Shown here in pieces: positions 38,766-46,981 of a stretch of DNA of 64,000 nucleotides (position 1 is its first letter; each line of letters begins with the position of its first letter). The stretch lies in contig CALBCJ010000033.1 of the NCBI GenBank assembly GCA_937926975.1, positions 5,173 to 69,172 on the forward strand. Direction: 5' to 3'. A program made the position numbers and the translations under genes. The DNA is from an uncultured Propionibacteriaceae bacterium. GTDB lineage: Bacteria > Actinomycetota > Actinomycetes > Propionibacteriales > Propionibacteriaceae. Below the pieces are notes generated by a model. That model was not told where the DNA came from. It searched no databases and worked only from the letters and a program-made list of their open reading frames with translations.

Positions 38766-39212
38766 ATGCCCTATGAATCGGTCTCTCGACGAGTGGTGCT
38801 GAGCGCCACCCTGGCCCTGGCAGCTGGCTGCATCGGGCCGGCAGTCGACCCGGTCCCCATACGCGGAAGCCGGGGAGCCGGAACCGTCACCGTCGACACC
38901 GTCAAGTGGTCTAAGAAGGGCAGGCCTGCCCCCAAGAAGGGCTACTACCTGTCACTTAAGCTCACCTGGAAGTGCACCGAAGGAAGGCTCAGCGTCAATG
39001 CCTCCCGGCTCACCTTCAAGGCCCTACTGACGGTGTACAACGTGGCCTACTGGGGCGCTGACGTGGAGCCGATCCTTGACCTGATAGATCTGCACCCAGG
39101 AGGGAAGACCACGGGCTGGGTATCGTTCGACGTGCCAGCCGACCGGGGAGTGCTCGTGATCGAGGATGAAGGGTTGAACGAGGTCGCCCAGATACCTATC
39201 CCCGGCCCCTGA
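38766..39212 (+). CDS. Small lipoprotein of unknown function
   Basis: This 148-aa protein has a lipoprotein signal peptide (MPYESVSRRVVLSATLALAAGC, lipobox cysteine ~22) and a compact extracytoplasmic domain with beta-rich sequence (GTVTVDTVKWSKKG, TGWVSFDVPADRGVLVIE) resembling DUF4352-like immunoglobulin-fold lipoproteins. A broken paralogue lies at 36421, so the WXG-like operon is bracketed by two copies. A link to that operon, for example as a partner or immunity protein, is only suggested by position. Confidence 0.7.
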   Translation: MPYESVSRRVVLSATLALAAGCIGPAVDPVPIRGSRGAGTVTVDTVKWSKKGRPAPKKGYYLSLKLTWKCTEGRLSVNASRLTFKALLTVYNVAYWGADVEPILDLIDLHPGGKTTGWVSFDVPADRGVLVIEDEGLNEVAQIPIPGP

Positions 39213-39365
39213 CCCGCATCCCCTCAGCCTGGCCCCGGATCTGAGCTCCGACTCCGGGAACCTGGCCCCAGCAACCGTGATCCCGGGGAAGCCGCCGGTC
39301 ATCAGGCAGGCAGCGTGACCGCCCGGTGTCGTTGTGCTGCCGCGAGAAGCCACGTGGCCGACGGC

Positions 39366-40022
39366 TCACGAGGAGGCGGCAGCGGCACCAGCGGCGGCGG
39401 CCTGGATCGCCTGGTGGGCAGCCTTCGCAGGCCAGAACGTCGCCAGCAGCTGCTTGGCCTGGGCCTTGACCCGGCGCTTGTCGATCCCGCGCCCCCGGTC
39501 CATGACCTTCACCAGGCGCCCCGAGGCCAGCAGCAGCCCGATCAGGGCTCCGGTCTGGTCGTCGGGCGGGCTCCCGTACAGAAGCACCTGGTCCAGCGCG
39601 GCCAGCAGCCGGTAGCGAGGCTCCCCGGTGACCGGCAGGTAGCGGCGTACGCGGAACAGCCCGAGCACGTAGTGCTCCTCCTCGCGCAGCACCTCGGCCT
39701 CGACCAGGCGGCGGTAGACCGTGGCACTCAGCCGCCTCGCCACCCGGTTGACCAGCCTCACCGAGGGCCACGACTCCTGGGACGCGACCAGATGGAAGGC
39801 GTCGGCGAGGACCGCGTCGGCCGGCGGCGGGAGGCTCGGGTCGGCCACCACCCGGTTCTTGCGGACCCGCTCGCCCTTCTCGGAGATCCGGACATGGCCC
39901 GACAAGGTGAGATCGGCAAGAACCGCCCCCGCCAGCACGAAGTTCAGCTGGTTGCCGACCACCAGCTTCGCGCCCGACTCCGGGTCGGTCAGCAGCAGCA
40001 GGGCGTCATCACACAGCAGCAT
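39366..40022 (-). CDS. GOLPH3 (GPP34) family protein
   Basis: This 218-aa protein matches the GOLPH3/Vps74 fold found in actinobacteria: MLLCDDALLLLTDPESG, LAGAVLADLTLSGHVRI, and RRLVEAEVLREEEHYVLGLFRVRRYL. The eukaryotic relatives bind phosphatidylinositol 4-phosphate; the bacterial role is not established. I chose ATG 40022 because GAGAGGAG lies 5 nt upstream; the open frame extends to 40097 without family sequence. Confidence 0.88.
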   Translation of the reverse strand: MLLCDDALLLLTDPESGAKLVVGNQLNFVLAGAVLADLTLSGHVRISEKGERVRKNRVVADPSLPPPADAVLADAFHLVASQESWPSVRLVNRVARRLSATVYRRLVEAEVLREEEHYVLGLFRVRRYLPVTGEPRYRLLAALDQVLLYGSPPDDQTGALIGLLLASGRLVKVMDRGRGIDKRRVKAQAKQLLATFWPAKAAHQAIQAAAAGAAAASS

Positions 40023-40205
40023 GGGGGCTCCTCTCGCCAGCGGAGAGCCTACTGCGAGCCGGAGCCCCCGATCGGGACGAACCAGACCGGCCCGCAAGCC
40101 AGCACCGGCCAGCAGGTCGTCAGCTCGCGGGCCCGGGGGTGGATCGCCATCGAGGCGATGTGCTCGGCGCCGGTCGGCGGTTGCGGGCCGGGCCTGTGAG
40201 CGCGA

Positions 40206-40234
40206 CGACCCCCGTACGCCGCAGCGCCGGGGGT
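40206..40234 (-). terminator. Hairpin after rplI
   Basis: GACCCCC (40206-40212) and GGGGGTC (40228-40234) pair around a 15-nt loop, 13 bp beyond the rplI stop on the minus strand. It probably ends the rpsF operon. Confidence 0.6.
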
Positions 40235-40247
40235 CGCCCGTGATCTG

Positions 40248-40703
40248 TCAGGCCGCCGCGACGACCAGCGGGATGTGAGCGGTGACCGCCTCGTGGAGCT
40301 TGATGCCCACGGTGTGGGTGCCCACGGTCCGGACCGGCTTGGCGAAGACCACCGAGCGCTTGTCCAGGGCCGGGCCGCCAGCGGACTTGACCGCACCGAC
40401 CACGTCGGCGGCGGTGACCGCGCCGTACAGCTTCGACCCGGTCTCGGCGGCAGCCGCCCGGACCGGCAGGGTCACCGACAGCTCCTCGAGCTGCTCGCGG
40501 ACCTGCTGAGCGTGCTCGACGCCCCGGATCTCGCGGGCGTCACGAGCCCGCTTGATGCCCTCGATCTGCTTCTCGGCGCCCCTGGTCCAGGCGATCGCGT
40601 AGCCCTGCGGCAGCAGGAAGTTGCGCCCGTAGCCCGGCTTGACGTCAACCACGTCGCCGGCCACCCCGAGATTGTCGACAGCAGCAGTGAGAATCAGCTT
40701 CAT
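40248..40703 (-). CDS. rplI: 50S ribosomal protein L9
   Basis: This 151-aa protein has the full L9 layout: N-terminal MKLILTAAVDNLGVAGDVVDVKPGYGRNFLLPQGYA, a long connecting helix, and a C-terminal domain (KLYGAVTAADVVGAV and VGTHTVGIKLHEAVTAHIPLVV). It binds 23S rRNA at the base of the L1 stalk. It is the last gene of rpsF-ssb-rpsR-rplI. Confidence 0.98.
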   Translation of the reverse strand: MKLILTAAVDNLGVAGDVVDVKPGYGRNFLLPQGYAIAWTRGAEKQIEGIKRARDAREIRGVEHAQQVREQLEELSVTLPVRAAAAETGSKLYGAVTAADVVGAVKSAGGPALDKRSVVFAKPVRTVGTHTVGIKLHEAVTAHIPLVVAAA

Positions 40704-40719
40704 CGTACGTTGCTCCTTG

Positions 40720-40956
40720 TCAGCGCGCCGTCGACGCGTACGGCAGCAGGGCCACCTCGCGTGCGTTCTTGATGGCGATGGCGACCTTGCGCTGGTCCTG
40801 GACGGACAGGCCGGTCACCCGTCGGGCGCGGATCTTGCCGCGCTCGGAGATGAACTTGCGCAGCATCTGGACGTCCTTGTAGTCGACGCGTCCGATGCGT
40901 ACCGACTTCATCGGGACGATCTTCTTCTTGCTGACAGGCTTGCGCTGCGAGGCCAT
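40720..40956 (-). CDS. rpsR: 30S ribosomal protein S18
   Basis: This 78-aa protein has the S18 core VDYKDVQMLRKFISERGKIRARRVTG and ends IKNAREVALLPY. It contains no cysteine, so it is the zinc-free (C-minus) form; some actinobacteria carry a zinc-binding paralogue elsewhere that is repressed by Zur. The ATG at 40956 gives the family N-terminus; the open frame upstream overlaps ssb in another frame. Confidence 0.97.
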   Translation of the reverse strand: MASQRKPVSKKKIVPMKSVRIGRVDYKDVQMLRKFISERGKIRARRVTGLSVQDQRKVAIAIKNAREVALLPYASTAR

Positions 40957-41021
40957 TGTGGTGCTCTCCTTGTCTGAGCCCGGCACGACGCCGGAATGTG
41001 CCTTAAGTGGAAAAGGGTCGG

Positions 41022-41525
41022 TCAGAAGGGGGGCTCGTCGGACTGCGCCTGGGCCCACGGGTCGGCCGTGTCGGACCGGCTCTGCGAACCACCGCCGCCA
41101 CCGCCACCGCGGTAGCCGCCGCCGTCGCCCTGGCTGGGGCGGCTCTGCGACCAGCCGCCGCCGCTGGTGCGGGTGACCTGGGCCGTGGCGTAGCGCAGGG
41201 CGGGACCGATCTCGTCGACGTCCACCTCGTACACCGTGCGGCGCTCGCCGTTGCGGTTCTCGTACGAGCGCTGCTTGAGCCGGCCGGACACGATCACGCG
41301 GTTGCCCTTCTGCAGGGACTCAGCCACGTTCTCGGCGTACTGGCGCCAGACCTCGCAGTTGAGGAACATCGTCTCCCCGTCACGCCACTCGTTGGCGTTG
41401 CGGTCGAACTGCCGCGGCGTCGAGGCCACCGTGAACTTGGCGACCGCCACCCCGGTGGGGGTGAAGGTCAGCTCCGGGTCGGCGGTCAGGTTGCCGATCA
41501 AGGTGATGGGTGTCTCGCCTGCCAT
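41022..41525 (-). CDS. ssb: Single-stranded DNA-binding protein
   Basis: This 167-aa protein has an OB fold (GNLTADPELTFTPTGVAVAKFTVAS, WRQYAENVAESLQKGNRVIVSGRL), a Gly-rich disordered tail, and the acidic tip DEPPF that recruits partner proteins. It coats single-stranded DNA in replication and repair. It lies between rpsF and rpsR as is usual in actinobacteria. Confidence 0.98.
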   Translation of the reverse strand: MAGETPITLIGNLTADPELTFTPTGVAVAKFTVASTPRQFDRNANEWRDGETMFLNCEVWRQYAENVAESLQKGNRVIVSGRLKQRSYENRNGERRTVYEVDVDEIGPALRYATAQVTRTSGGGWSQSRPSQGDGGGYRGGGGGGGSQSRSDTADPWAQAQSDEPPF

Positions 41526-41638
41526 GAGTCCTCCAGTCTGATCTGTGGTGGTCTGGCCAGCCTGCTACGGCCGGGCCCGTTCCACCAGACGGGTCACGCG
41601 ACCTGTGGACGATCTGGACTTGTCCACAGGCTGCACGA

Positions 41639-41944
41639 TCATGCGCTGGGCCGGAAGACCTTGTTGCGCAGGATCTTGTCGTCGAGGTTGAGCCGGCGGT
41701 GCAGCTCGGCGACCACGCCCGGCTCCGCGGTCAGGTTGCAGACCACGTAGACGCCCTCCAGCTTAAAGGTGTTGTCCGAGGTGTTCTTGATGCGGTACGC
41801 CAGGCGGCGGCGCCCCATGATCTCGATGCTGTCGACCGTGCCACCGTTGCTGGTGACGGTCTTCATGTGGTTGTCGATCAGAGCGGGGACCTGTCGGTCG
41901 TCCACGTCCGGGTCAACGATCACCATGACTTCGTACGTGCGCAT
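41639..41944 (-). CDS. rpsF: 30S ribosomal protein S6
   Basis: This 101-aa protein has the S6 fold: MRTYEVMVIVDPDVDDRQV, GRRRLAYRIKN and LNLDDKILRNKVFRP. It pairs with S18 on the platform of the small subunit. I chose ATG 41944, with GAGGAGG about 14 nt upstream. A long structured hairpin (42052-42090) lies about 110 nt before the start. Confidence 0.97.
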   Translation of the reverse strand: MRTYEVMVIVDPDVDDRQVPALIDNHMKTVTSNGGTVDSIEIMGRRRLAYRIKNTSDNTFKLEGVYVVCNLTAEPGVVAELHRRLNLDDKILRNKVFRPSA

Positions 41945-42051
41945 GCGCTGAGCTCCACCTCCTCTGGTCTCGGCGGCCGCGGGTCGTTCCCGTGGCAGGA
42001 GGGCGATGCGATGGGTCGCCCGGATGGCGACAGCCACCAGGCAACAGTACC

Positions 42052-42090
42052 GGGCGCCAGCCCACGGTGTCGAACCCGTGGGCGGCGCCC
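42052..42090 (-). promoter_or_regulatory. Long stem-loop upstream of rpsF
   Basis: Two stacked perfect 7-bp stems (GGGCGCC/GGCGCCC outer, CCCACGG/CCGTGGG inner) are separated by a small asymmetric bulge and closed by an 8-nt loop. On the minus strand the loop reads GTTCGACA. It could be a leader element for autoregulation by S6:S18 or a terminator for transcripts from upstream; neither is proven here. Confidence 0.55.
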
Positions 42091-42175
42091 AGACCGATCC
42101 CCGGATGAGGGTCACGAGACTCCCCCAAGCCTCGAGAACCTCGTCACTGTCCGGGTCTGTGTGGCCCCTGCGCAT

Positions 42176-42637
42176 CAGGGCGTTGTGGTTCTAGATTGGC
42201 CCCGCCGGCCTCGAAAGTCTAATGAGTGAAGACATTTCTCATGTCTCATCAATTCTGTTCAGGGCGCAAGAGCGCCGAGGCCGCGACCGATCGCCCATCC
42301 GACGATCTGCCACGGCCACCAGCAGGCGCACAACGTCGTACGTCTGGAGTTTCCCCCGGTGCAGGAGCCGCCTCCGGCTCCTCCCAGGAGTTGAAGGTAC
42401 GGCGCTGCCCGTCCGCGCAACGGCTTTGCGAGAGGCTTCTCATCACTGCCCTGCCGAGAGCGGGAAACCGCTTCTTTGACCGGAGCGGCTGAGACGTGCC
42501 GGGAGAATGGCACCGACCATCTCGGTGAGTGCCCGGAAACGGTCGTCATCCGAGTCGAGGTCATATGAGTCGGCGTCGACCCGCGCGAGCCGCCCCGCGG
42601 ACGCCTGCCGGCGGCGTGTGGATCAGCACCTGACGGC
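42176..42637. other. Gene-free stretch upstream of rpsF
   Basis: About 460 bp without a supported gene. One minus-strand frame (about 42605-42447) reads RLARVDADSYDLDSDDDRF with plausible codon use but has no start codon and is short, so it may be a gene remnant. The AT-richer section around 42210-42260 could hold the rpsF promoter. Confidence 0.45.
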
Positions 42638-43975
42638 TCAGGGCAGGCCGCGGTGGTCGTCGTGGCGGGCCAGCCGGACCAGCTCCACCTCGGGGCCACC
42701 GTCCCAGTACATCAGGCGGGCTGCCTGCGGGGAGCCGCGCTGGACCTGGTAGCGCCACAGCATCGCACCGTCGCGGCGTACGTTCGGGGCGGCCTTGCCC
42801 GCCTTCCAGGGGTGGATCCGAGCCGGGTCGGCGGGGCCGGTGAGGACATCGACGATGCAGCGGACGGCCTTGCGGCGCTCCACCGGGGGATCGGCCAGGT
42901 CGTCGAGAAAGGCCTCCGAGACCCGGTACGGGCGCAGCGGCGGCCGCTCCGACGGCGGCGTCGACATCAGCCAGACCTGCTCCACCTCGTAGCGCAGCTG
43001 CTGCTCCGGGTCGTCGTACACGGCTGGCGGCCAGTCCTCGTTGTGCTGGGCCAGGCGCTCCCGCAGCTGCCGGTTCCGCTCCCGGGCGTCACGCAGCTCG
43101 GCCTCGGCGGCCTCGGCCCGCTCGCGCTCCCGCTCGGCGTCTCCGGAACCGGACCCCAGCAGGGCCTCCAGAACGTCGGCGACCCGGCGGCCGACCAGCG
43201 TCTCCAGCCGGCTTGGCAAGGCCTCCAGCGCCCGTTCCAGGTGGTGGATCCGGGACTCCAGCCCAGCCAGCTCTCGTTTCGCTGCCTCGCTCGGCTCCGT
43301 ACCGGCCGGCCGTGGCGCGGAGTGAACTGGCTGAGGGTACGAGGGCAGCGCCGGGGCTGGGGCTGGAGCCGGTGGGGCTGGACGCGGTGCGGGCCGGGCC
43401 GGCGCGGAGCCGGCCGTACGGGCCGGGCTGGCGGGGCTGGTGCTGGGTGCGGGCGGTGCGGGGCTGGTGGTGGTGTACACCAAGGCCGACTGGCTCTCGC
43501 CGGGTACGGCGCCCCGGTGCCGGGCCAGGGTGGCGGGGGTGACTCCGGCCACGGGCCGGCGCGGTGGTGGCGGGGCCGCGGGCCGCTCCGGGCGGGGCAT
43601 GGGGTTGGCGAGGTAGTCCCGTAGCCGGGCCAGGGTGTCGTTCGGGTCGTCGTCGGGGAAGGTCAGAAAGAGACCGTGCCGGCGCCAGGAGTCGGAGGGC
43701 CGTGCGCCGGGCCAGATCACCCGGACCGCGCCGCCGAAGGCCCGAAACGCTCCTCCGACGTGGTCGCTGAGGACGCTGGAGGTCTCCATCGAGTCCAGCA
43801 CCACCACCTGTGCCTCGGGGTTCTGCTCGGCGATGCCTGCCGGGTCGACCCGCGGCCGCTCGGTGTCTGAGGCGCACGACACCAGCACCAGCGGCTCGTC
43901 CCGGGTGTCGGCGAAGATCCGAGACACCAGGGACGACACCTGGTCGGGAGCGACGTGCTCGATCTGGGCTGGCAT
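42638..43975 (-). CDS. Three-part protein of unknown function, possible RelE-like C-terminus
   Basis: This 445-aa protein is not a recognised family. Residues ~1-125 form a compact alpha/beta domain (EPLVLVSCASDTERPRV, FGGAVRVIWPGARPSDSWRRHGLFLTF) of a type I associate with actinobacterial multi-domain proteins. A Pro/Ala-rich linker follows to ~225, then a coiled coil (~230-310), and a final ~110 residues (VERRKAVRCIVDVL, GAMLWRYQVQRGSPQAARLMYWDGGPEVELVRLARHDDH) resembling a RelE/ParE-type fold. AGAGAGGA precedes the ATG. A defence or stress role is only a guess. It is transcribed alone. Confidence 0.6.
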   Translation of the reverse strand: MPAQIEHVAPDQVSSLVSRIFADTRDEPLVLVSCASDTERPRVDPAGIAEQNPEAQVVVLDSMETSSVLSDHVGGAFRAFGGAVRVIWPGARPSDSWRRHGLFLTFPDDDPNDTLARLRDYLANPMPRPERPAAPPPPRRPVAGVTPATLARHRGAVPGESQSALVYTTTSPAPPAPSTSPASPARTAGSAPARPAPRPAPPAPAPAPALPSYPQPVHSAPRPAGTEPSEAAKRELAGLESRIHHLERALEALPSRLETLVGRRVADVLEALLGSGSGDAERERERAEAAEAELRDARERNRQLRERLAQHNEDWPPAVYDDPEQQLRYEVEQVWLMSTPPSERPPLRPYRVSEAFLDDLADPPVERRKAVRCIVDVLTGPADPARIHPWKAGKAAPNVRRDGAMLWRYQVQRGSPQAARLMYWDGGPEVELVRLARHDDHRGLP

Positions 43976-44190
43976 CAGGTCCTCTCTTGCGCTGATCTGC
44001 CAGCGTACGCACCCGCCGAAACCACCGCCACGGTCCCCAGGCCGACACGCCGGGCCTCTGCCCCGGCACCCTCAGCTCGACCCAGATACGGCCGCGACAA
44101 GGAGCGAAGAACGGTCCGTGAGCCTGGACAAGCCAGCAGTGAAAAAGCCGGAGGGCCTTCTCGCGCCTGGGGAGGGCGTCGGTGCGTACG

Positions 44191-44919
44191 TCACGTGCCC
44201 ACCGAGCGGTCCCCAGACCCACCGGAGGCAGCCGCCCGGGGCAGCAGGACGTGCTCGACGCCGTCAAGCATGGAGGCCACGACAAGGTCGAAGTACTCCA
44301 GGCCGATCCTCTCCGACTCCTGCGGGCGGGACACGGGCTCGAACAGCTCGGACAGCAGGAGGTCCAGGCCCGCAGAGGAGTCCCGCATGGTCGCCAGACG
44401 CTCCACCATGGCCGGCACGTCGTGGTGCTGCCCGTGCACGGTGTGCGTACGCAGGTTGCGGGCGGCCACGGAGGACACGGCCACGTGGATGATCATGGAG
44501 TAGGCCAGCGGGGTCAGGGGCCCGAACCCGGCCTCCACCAGCTTGGAGACCGCGGTGTCGATGACCGGCAGGTGGCTTCGGGTGATCTTTCCCATCACCA
44601 GCCGGTCTGCAGTCCCCGGGTAGCGCAGAAGCACCGGCCGGTAGGCGTGCAGCACCTCAGCAAACCAGTCCTTCCACCCCAGTGAGGGATCGGGGAGCGC
44701 CACCTCGGCGCAGGCCGCGTCCACGACCGCGTCACACAGGTCCTCCTTGAGGGGGAAGTAGTGGTAGACGACCGAGGGCACGACCCCCAGCGTCCGCGCG
44801 AGCTCACGGACGCTCCACCCCTCCACGCCCTGGGCCCGAGACAGCGCCATGGCCTGGTCGAGCACCGCGGCCCGGCTCAGGCCTGCGCGCCTCGCTGTCG
44901 GGCTCTCGCTCGCTGCCAT
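44191..44919 (-). CDS. TetR-family transcriptional regulator
   Basis: This 242-aa regulator has an N-terminal helix-turn-helix (AVLDQAMALSRAQGVEGWSVRELARTLGVVPSVVYHYFPLKEDL) and an all-helical ligand domain. It is divergent from an MFS exporter and very likely represses it through the operator at 44944-44968. Its own mRNA looks leaderless: a minus-strand TAGCAT (44931-44926) ends 6 nt before the ATG. Confidence 0.93.
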   Translation of the reverse strand: MAASESPTARRAGLSRAAVLDQAMALSRAQGVEGWSVRELARTLGVVPSVVYHYFPLKEDLCDAVVDAACAEVALPDPSLGWKDWFAEVLHAYRPVLLRYPGTADRLVMGKITRSHLPVIDTAVSKLVEAGFGPLTPLAYSMIIHVAVSSVAARNLRTHTVHGQHHDVPAMVERLATMRDSSAGLDLLLSELFEPVSRPQESERIGLEYFDLVVASMLDGVEHVLLPRAAASGGSGDRSVGT

Positions 44920-44938
44920 GTGGTCATGCTAGTGTCCT

Positions 44939-44968
44939 TTGACAGTACTCGAACGGTGTTCTAGTATT
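44939..44968 (+). promoter_or_regulatory. Promoter and TetR operator of the MFS gene
   Basis: TTGACA (44939-44944), a 17-bp spacer and TAGTAT (44962-44967) make a near-consensus primary-sigma promoter reading toward the MFS gene. Overlapping it is an inverted repeat, AGTACTCGAAC (44944-44954) and GTTCTAGTATT (44958-44968), 9 of 11 positions symmetric around GGT. Binding of the regulator here would block both divergent promoters. Confidence 0.8.
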
Positions 44969-45006
44969 GGTGGCGTCCGATCCTCAAGCCCTCGAAAGCC
45001 GCGCCC

Positions 45007-46278
45007 GTGCCCTCCGCAGCCCCACAGACCCCGTCTCCACGCCAGGGCGCTCCCCAGACCCCCAGCGCCCCGCCCCAGATGACTCTCCTGCTGCTGACGG
45101 TCGTCCTGGCCTTCACCGGCCAGATGCTCCTCAACCCCGTCATCGCCCCGCTCTCGCGCGCCATGGGGATGCGGGAGTGGCAGATCGGCGCCGCGATCTC
45201 CCTGGCCGCAGTGGCCCTCATGCTCTGCAGCCCCCTGTGGGGCAAGGCCTCCCAGCGCCTGGGCGTCAAGCGAGTGCTGGTCACCTCTCTGCTCGTTGCC
45301 ACGGCCGCACTGACCGCCTTCGCCGTCGTCGCCGCGCTCGGCATGCGAGGAGCGGTGACCGGCGCGGTCCTGGTCGTCGCAGTCGTGGTCACCAGGGGGC
45401 TCATCTACGGCTCATCCATCGCTGCGGTCACGCCCACCGCTCAGACCTACCTGGTGACGCACTCCTCGACCGAGGCCCAGCGGATCAAGGTGGTGGGCGC
45501 TGTCGGCGCCGCCCAGGGCCTGTCCGCCGTGGCCGGGGCGGTCCTCGGCGGGGCCCTGGCCGGTGCTGGCGGCCTGCTCCTGCCGCTGATCGCCATGCCG
45601 GTCCTCATGGGAGCGGGTCTGATCGTCCTGGCGGCGCGCTTCCGCCCCCAGGGCACCGACGAGCTCATCGAGCAGCCGCAGCGGGTATCTGTCCTGGACC
45701 CCAGGATTCGCCCGTTCCTGGCCGTCGGGTTCCTCACCTACCTCGTCTTCTCGTCGATCCAGACGCTGTTCGGCTTCCTCATCCAGGACCGCTTCCACCT
45801 CGGTGCCACCGCCACGGCCAGCGTGACCGCCGCCTACATGGTCGCCGTGGCAGTCACGATGATCCTCGCCCAGGCCGTTGTCGTTCCGCGCCTGACGTGG
45901 GGCGCCACCTCGCTCGTACGCCGAGGCCTGCTCCTGGTGCTGGTCAGCACCAGCTGCCTGTGGCTGAGCTCGTACGTGACCTTCGCCGTGGCGTGCGTCC
46001 TGCTCGGCCTCGGCATGGGGCTGCTGGCACCCGGGTACAACGCCGGCCCCACCCTGGAGCTGTCGGCGCAGGAGCAGGGCAGCCTGGCAGGGCTGATCAA
46101 CGCCACCAACGGCGCGGCCTACGCTCTGGCCCCGATCGGCTCCACCGCCCTGTACGGCCTGAGCCACGGTGCGCCCATCATCCTCGCCGGGTGCCTCGTC
46201 GGGGCTACGTGCGTCCTGACCATGGTTCACCCGCGGCTGCGCTCCGCGCCTCACCGGAGCAGGGCCGAGGACAGCTGA
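45007..46278 (+). CDS. MFS exporter controlled by the divergent TetR regulator
   Basis: This 423-aa protein has twelve predicted helices with the MFS loop motif GKASQRLGVKRVLV after helix 2, and LLGLGMGLLAPGYNAGPTLELS late in the protein, as in multidrug or siderophore-type exporters. The first ~24 residues are Pro/Ser-rich, and the true start may be GTG 45007 or the ATG at 45079 just before helix 1. The pairing with a TetR gene suggests substrate-induced efflux. Confidence 0.87.
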   Translation: MPSAAPQTPSPRQGAPQTPSAPPQMTLLLLTVVLAFTGQMLLNPVIAPLSRAMGMREWQIGAAISLAAVALMLCSPLWGKASQRLGVKRVLVTSLLVATAALTAFAVVAALGMRGAVTGAVLVVAVVVTRGLIYGSSIAAVTPTAQTYLVTHSSTEAQRIKVVGAVGAAQGLSAVAGAVLGGALAGAGGLLLPLIAMPVLMGAGLIVLAARFRPQGTDELIEQPQRVSVLDPRIRPFLAVGFLTYLVFSSIQTLFGFLIQDRFHLGATATASVTAAYMVAVAVTMILAQAVVVPRLTWGATSLVRRGLLLVLVSTSCLWLSSYVTFAVACVLLGLGMGLLAPGYNAGPTLELSAQEQGSLAGLINATNGAAYALAPIGSTALYGLSHGAPIILAGCLVGATCVLTMVHPRLRSAPHRSRAEDS

Positions 46279-46346
46279 GCCCGCACCGAGACTCCTCCGG
46301 GAACTTCGACACCCTGGGGTCGAGGACAGCTGAGCCCGCACCGAGA
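46266..46346. repeat. 26-bp direct repeat at the end of the MFS gene
   Basis: The 26 bp at 46266-46291, covering the last codons (AEDS, stop) and 13 bp beyond, recur at 46321-46346, 55 bp downstream. A short tandem CTCGTCGTGAGGG pair follows near 46369-46395. The origin is unclear; a similar duplicated gene end is seen at nifJ. Confidence 0.85.
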
Positions 46347-46555
46347 ACCCGGCTCGACCCCAGGACCTCCTCGTCGTGAGGGCTCGTCGTGAGGGCCGCC
46401 GAGCTCTCGGCCGGGCGAGCCAGCGGTGAAGAACGACGGGCTGCACCCCGCAGCAGACGCTGAAGGCGTTCCGGGGCTGACGTACCTCGTCACGGGTTGC
46501 AGCGACCCGGCCACCGAGCACAGCACAGCCCGTAGGATGCCGGTGAGGAGGACCG

Positions 46556-46981
46556 ATGACGGCAGAGGTGAACGTCGAGCAGCAGCGGCGGCTGTACGGC
46601 GAGCCCCTGGCGACGCTCGCCGGACGGATCCAGTCTGCCTTTGGGCTGACCCAGGCCGGCCTGGCGGAGATCCTGGGCCTGTCGGCCCCGATGCTGTCGC
46701 AGCTGCTGTCGGGGCGGCGAGCCAAGATCGGCAACCCGGCGGTGCTGGGGCGCCTGCAGGACCTGATCGCGCTAGCCGAGGTGGCCCCCAGCCTGACCTC
46801 GGGCCAGGTCTCCCAGCGGCTGGCCGAGATCCGGGAGGCCGTCCCGACCATCACGAGCTCACGGCCGGTCCTGGCCGGCCTGCGGCAGGCCGCCGGGCCG
46901 GAGGAGCTGGAGCGCTTGGCGGGCCTGTCGCGCTCGCCCGCGCTGGCCCAGCTGCTGAGGGACGCCGCTGCGGATGGGTGA
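46556..46981 (+). CDS. XRE-family DNA-binding protein
   Basis: This 141-aa protein has a lambda-repressor-like helix-turn-helix (LAGRIQSAFGLTQAGLAEILGLSAPMLSQLLSGRRAKIGNPAVLGRL) and a short helical C-terminus. GAGGAGG lies about 6 nt before the ATG. Its stop overlaps the start of a Ser/Thr kinase gene (TGATG), so the two are coupled. It may control the kinase operon or be its substrate. Confidence 0.85.
   Translation: MTAEVNVEQQRRLYGEPLATLAGRIQSAFGLTQAGLAEILGLSAPMLSQLLSGRRAKIGNPAVLGRLQDLIALAEVAPSLTSGQVSQRLAEIREAVPTITSSRPVLAGLRQAAGPEELERLAGLSRSPALAQLLRDAAADG

Noticed and set aside
42061..42082. tRNA-like T-arm (GTTCGA in a hairpin) upstream of rpsF
   Set aside because: The stem does not pair in tRNA register, and no acceptor, D or anticodon arm surrounds it.
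42447..42605. Minus-strand frame reading RLARVDADSYDLDSDDDRF
   Set aside because: No start codon and under 60 residues with no recognised family; listed only as a possible remnant.
44967..46379. Plus-strand 470-aa open frame starting near the TetR operator
   Set aside because: It is a different frame of the MFS gene, Arg/Pro-rich, while the 45007-46278 frame has clear transmembrane helices.
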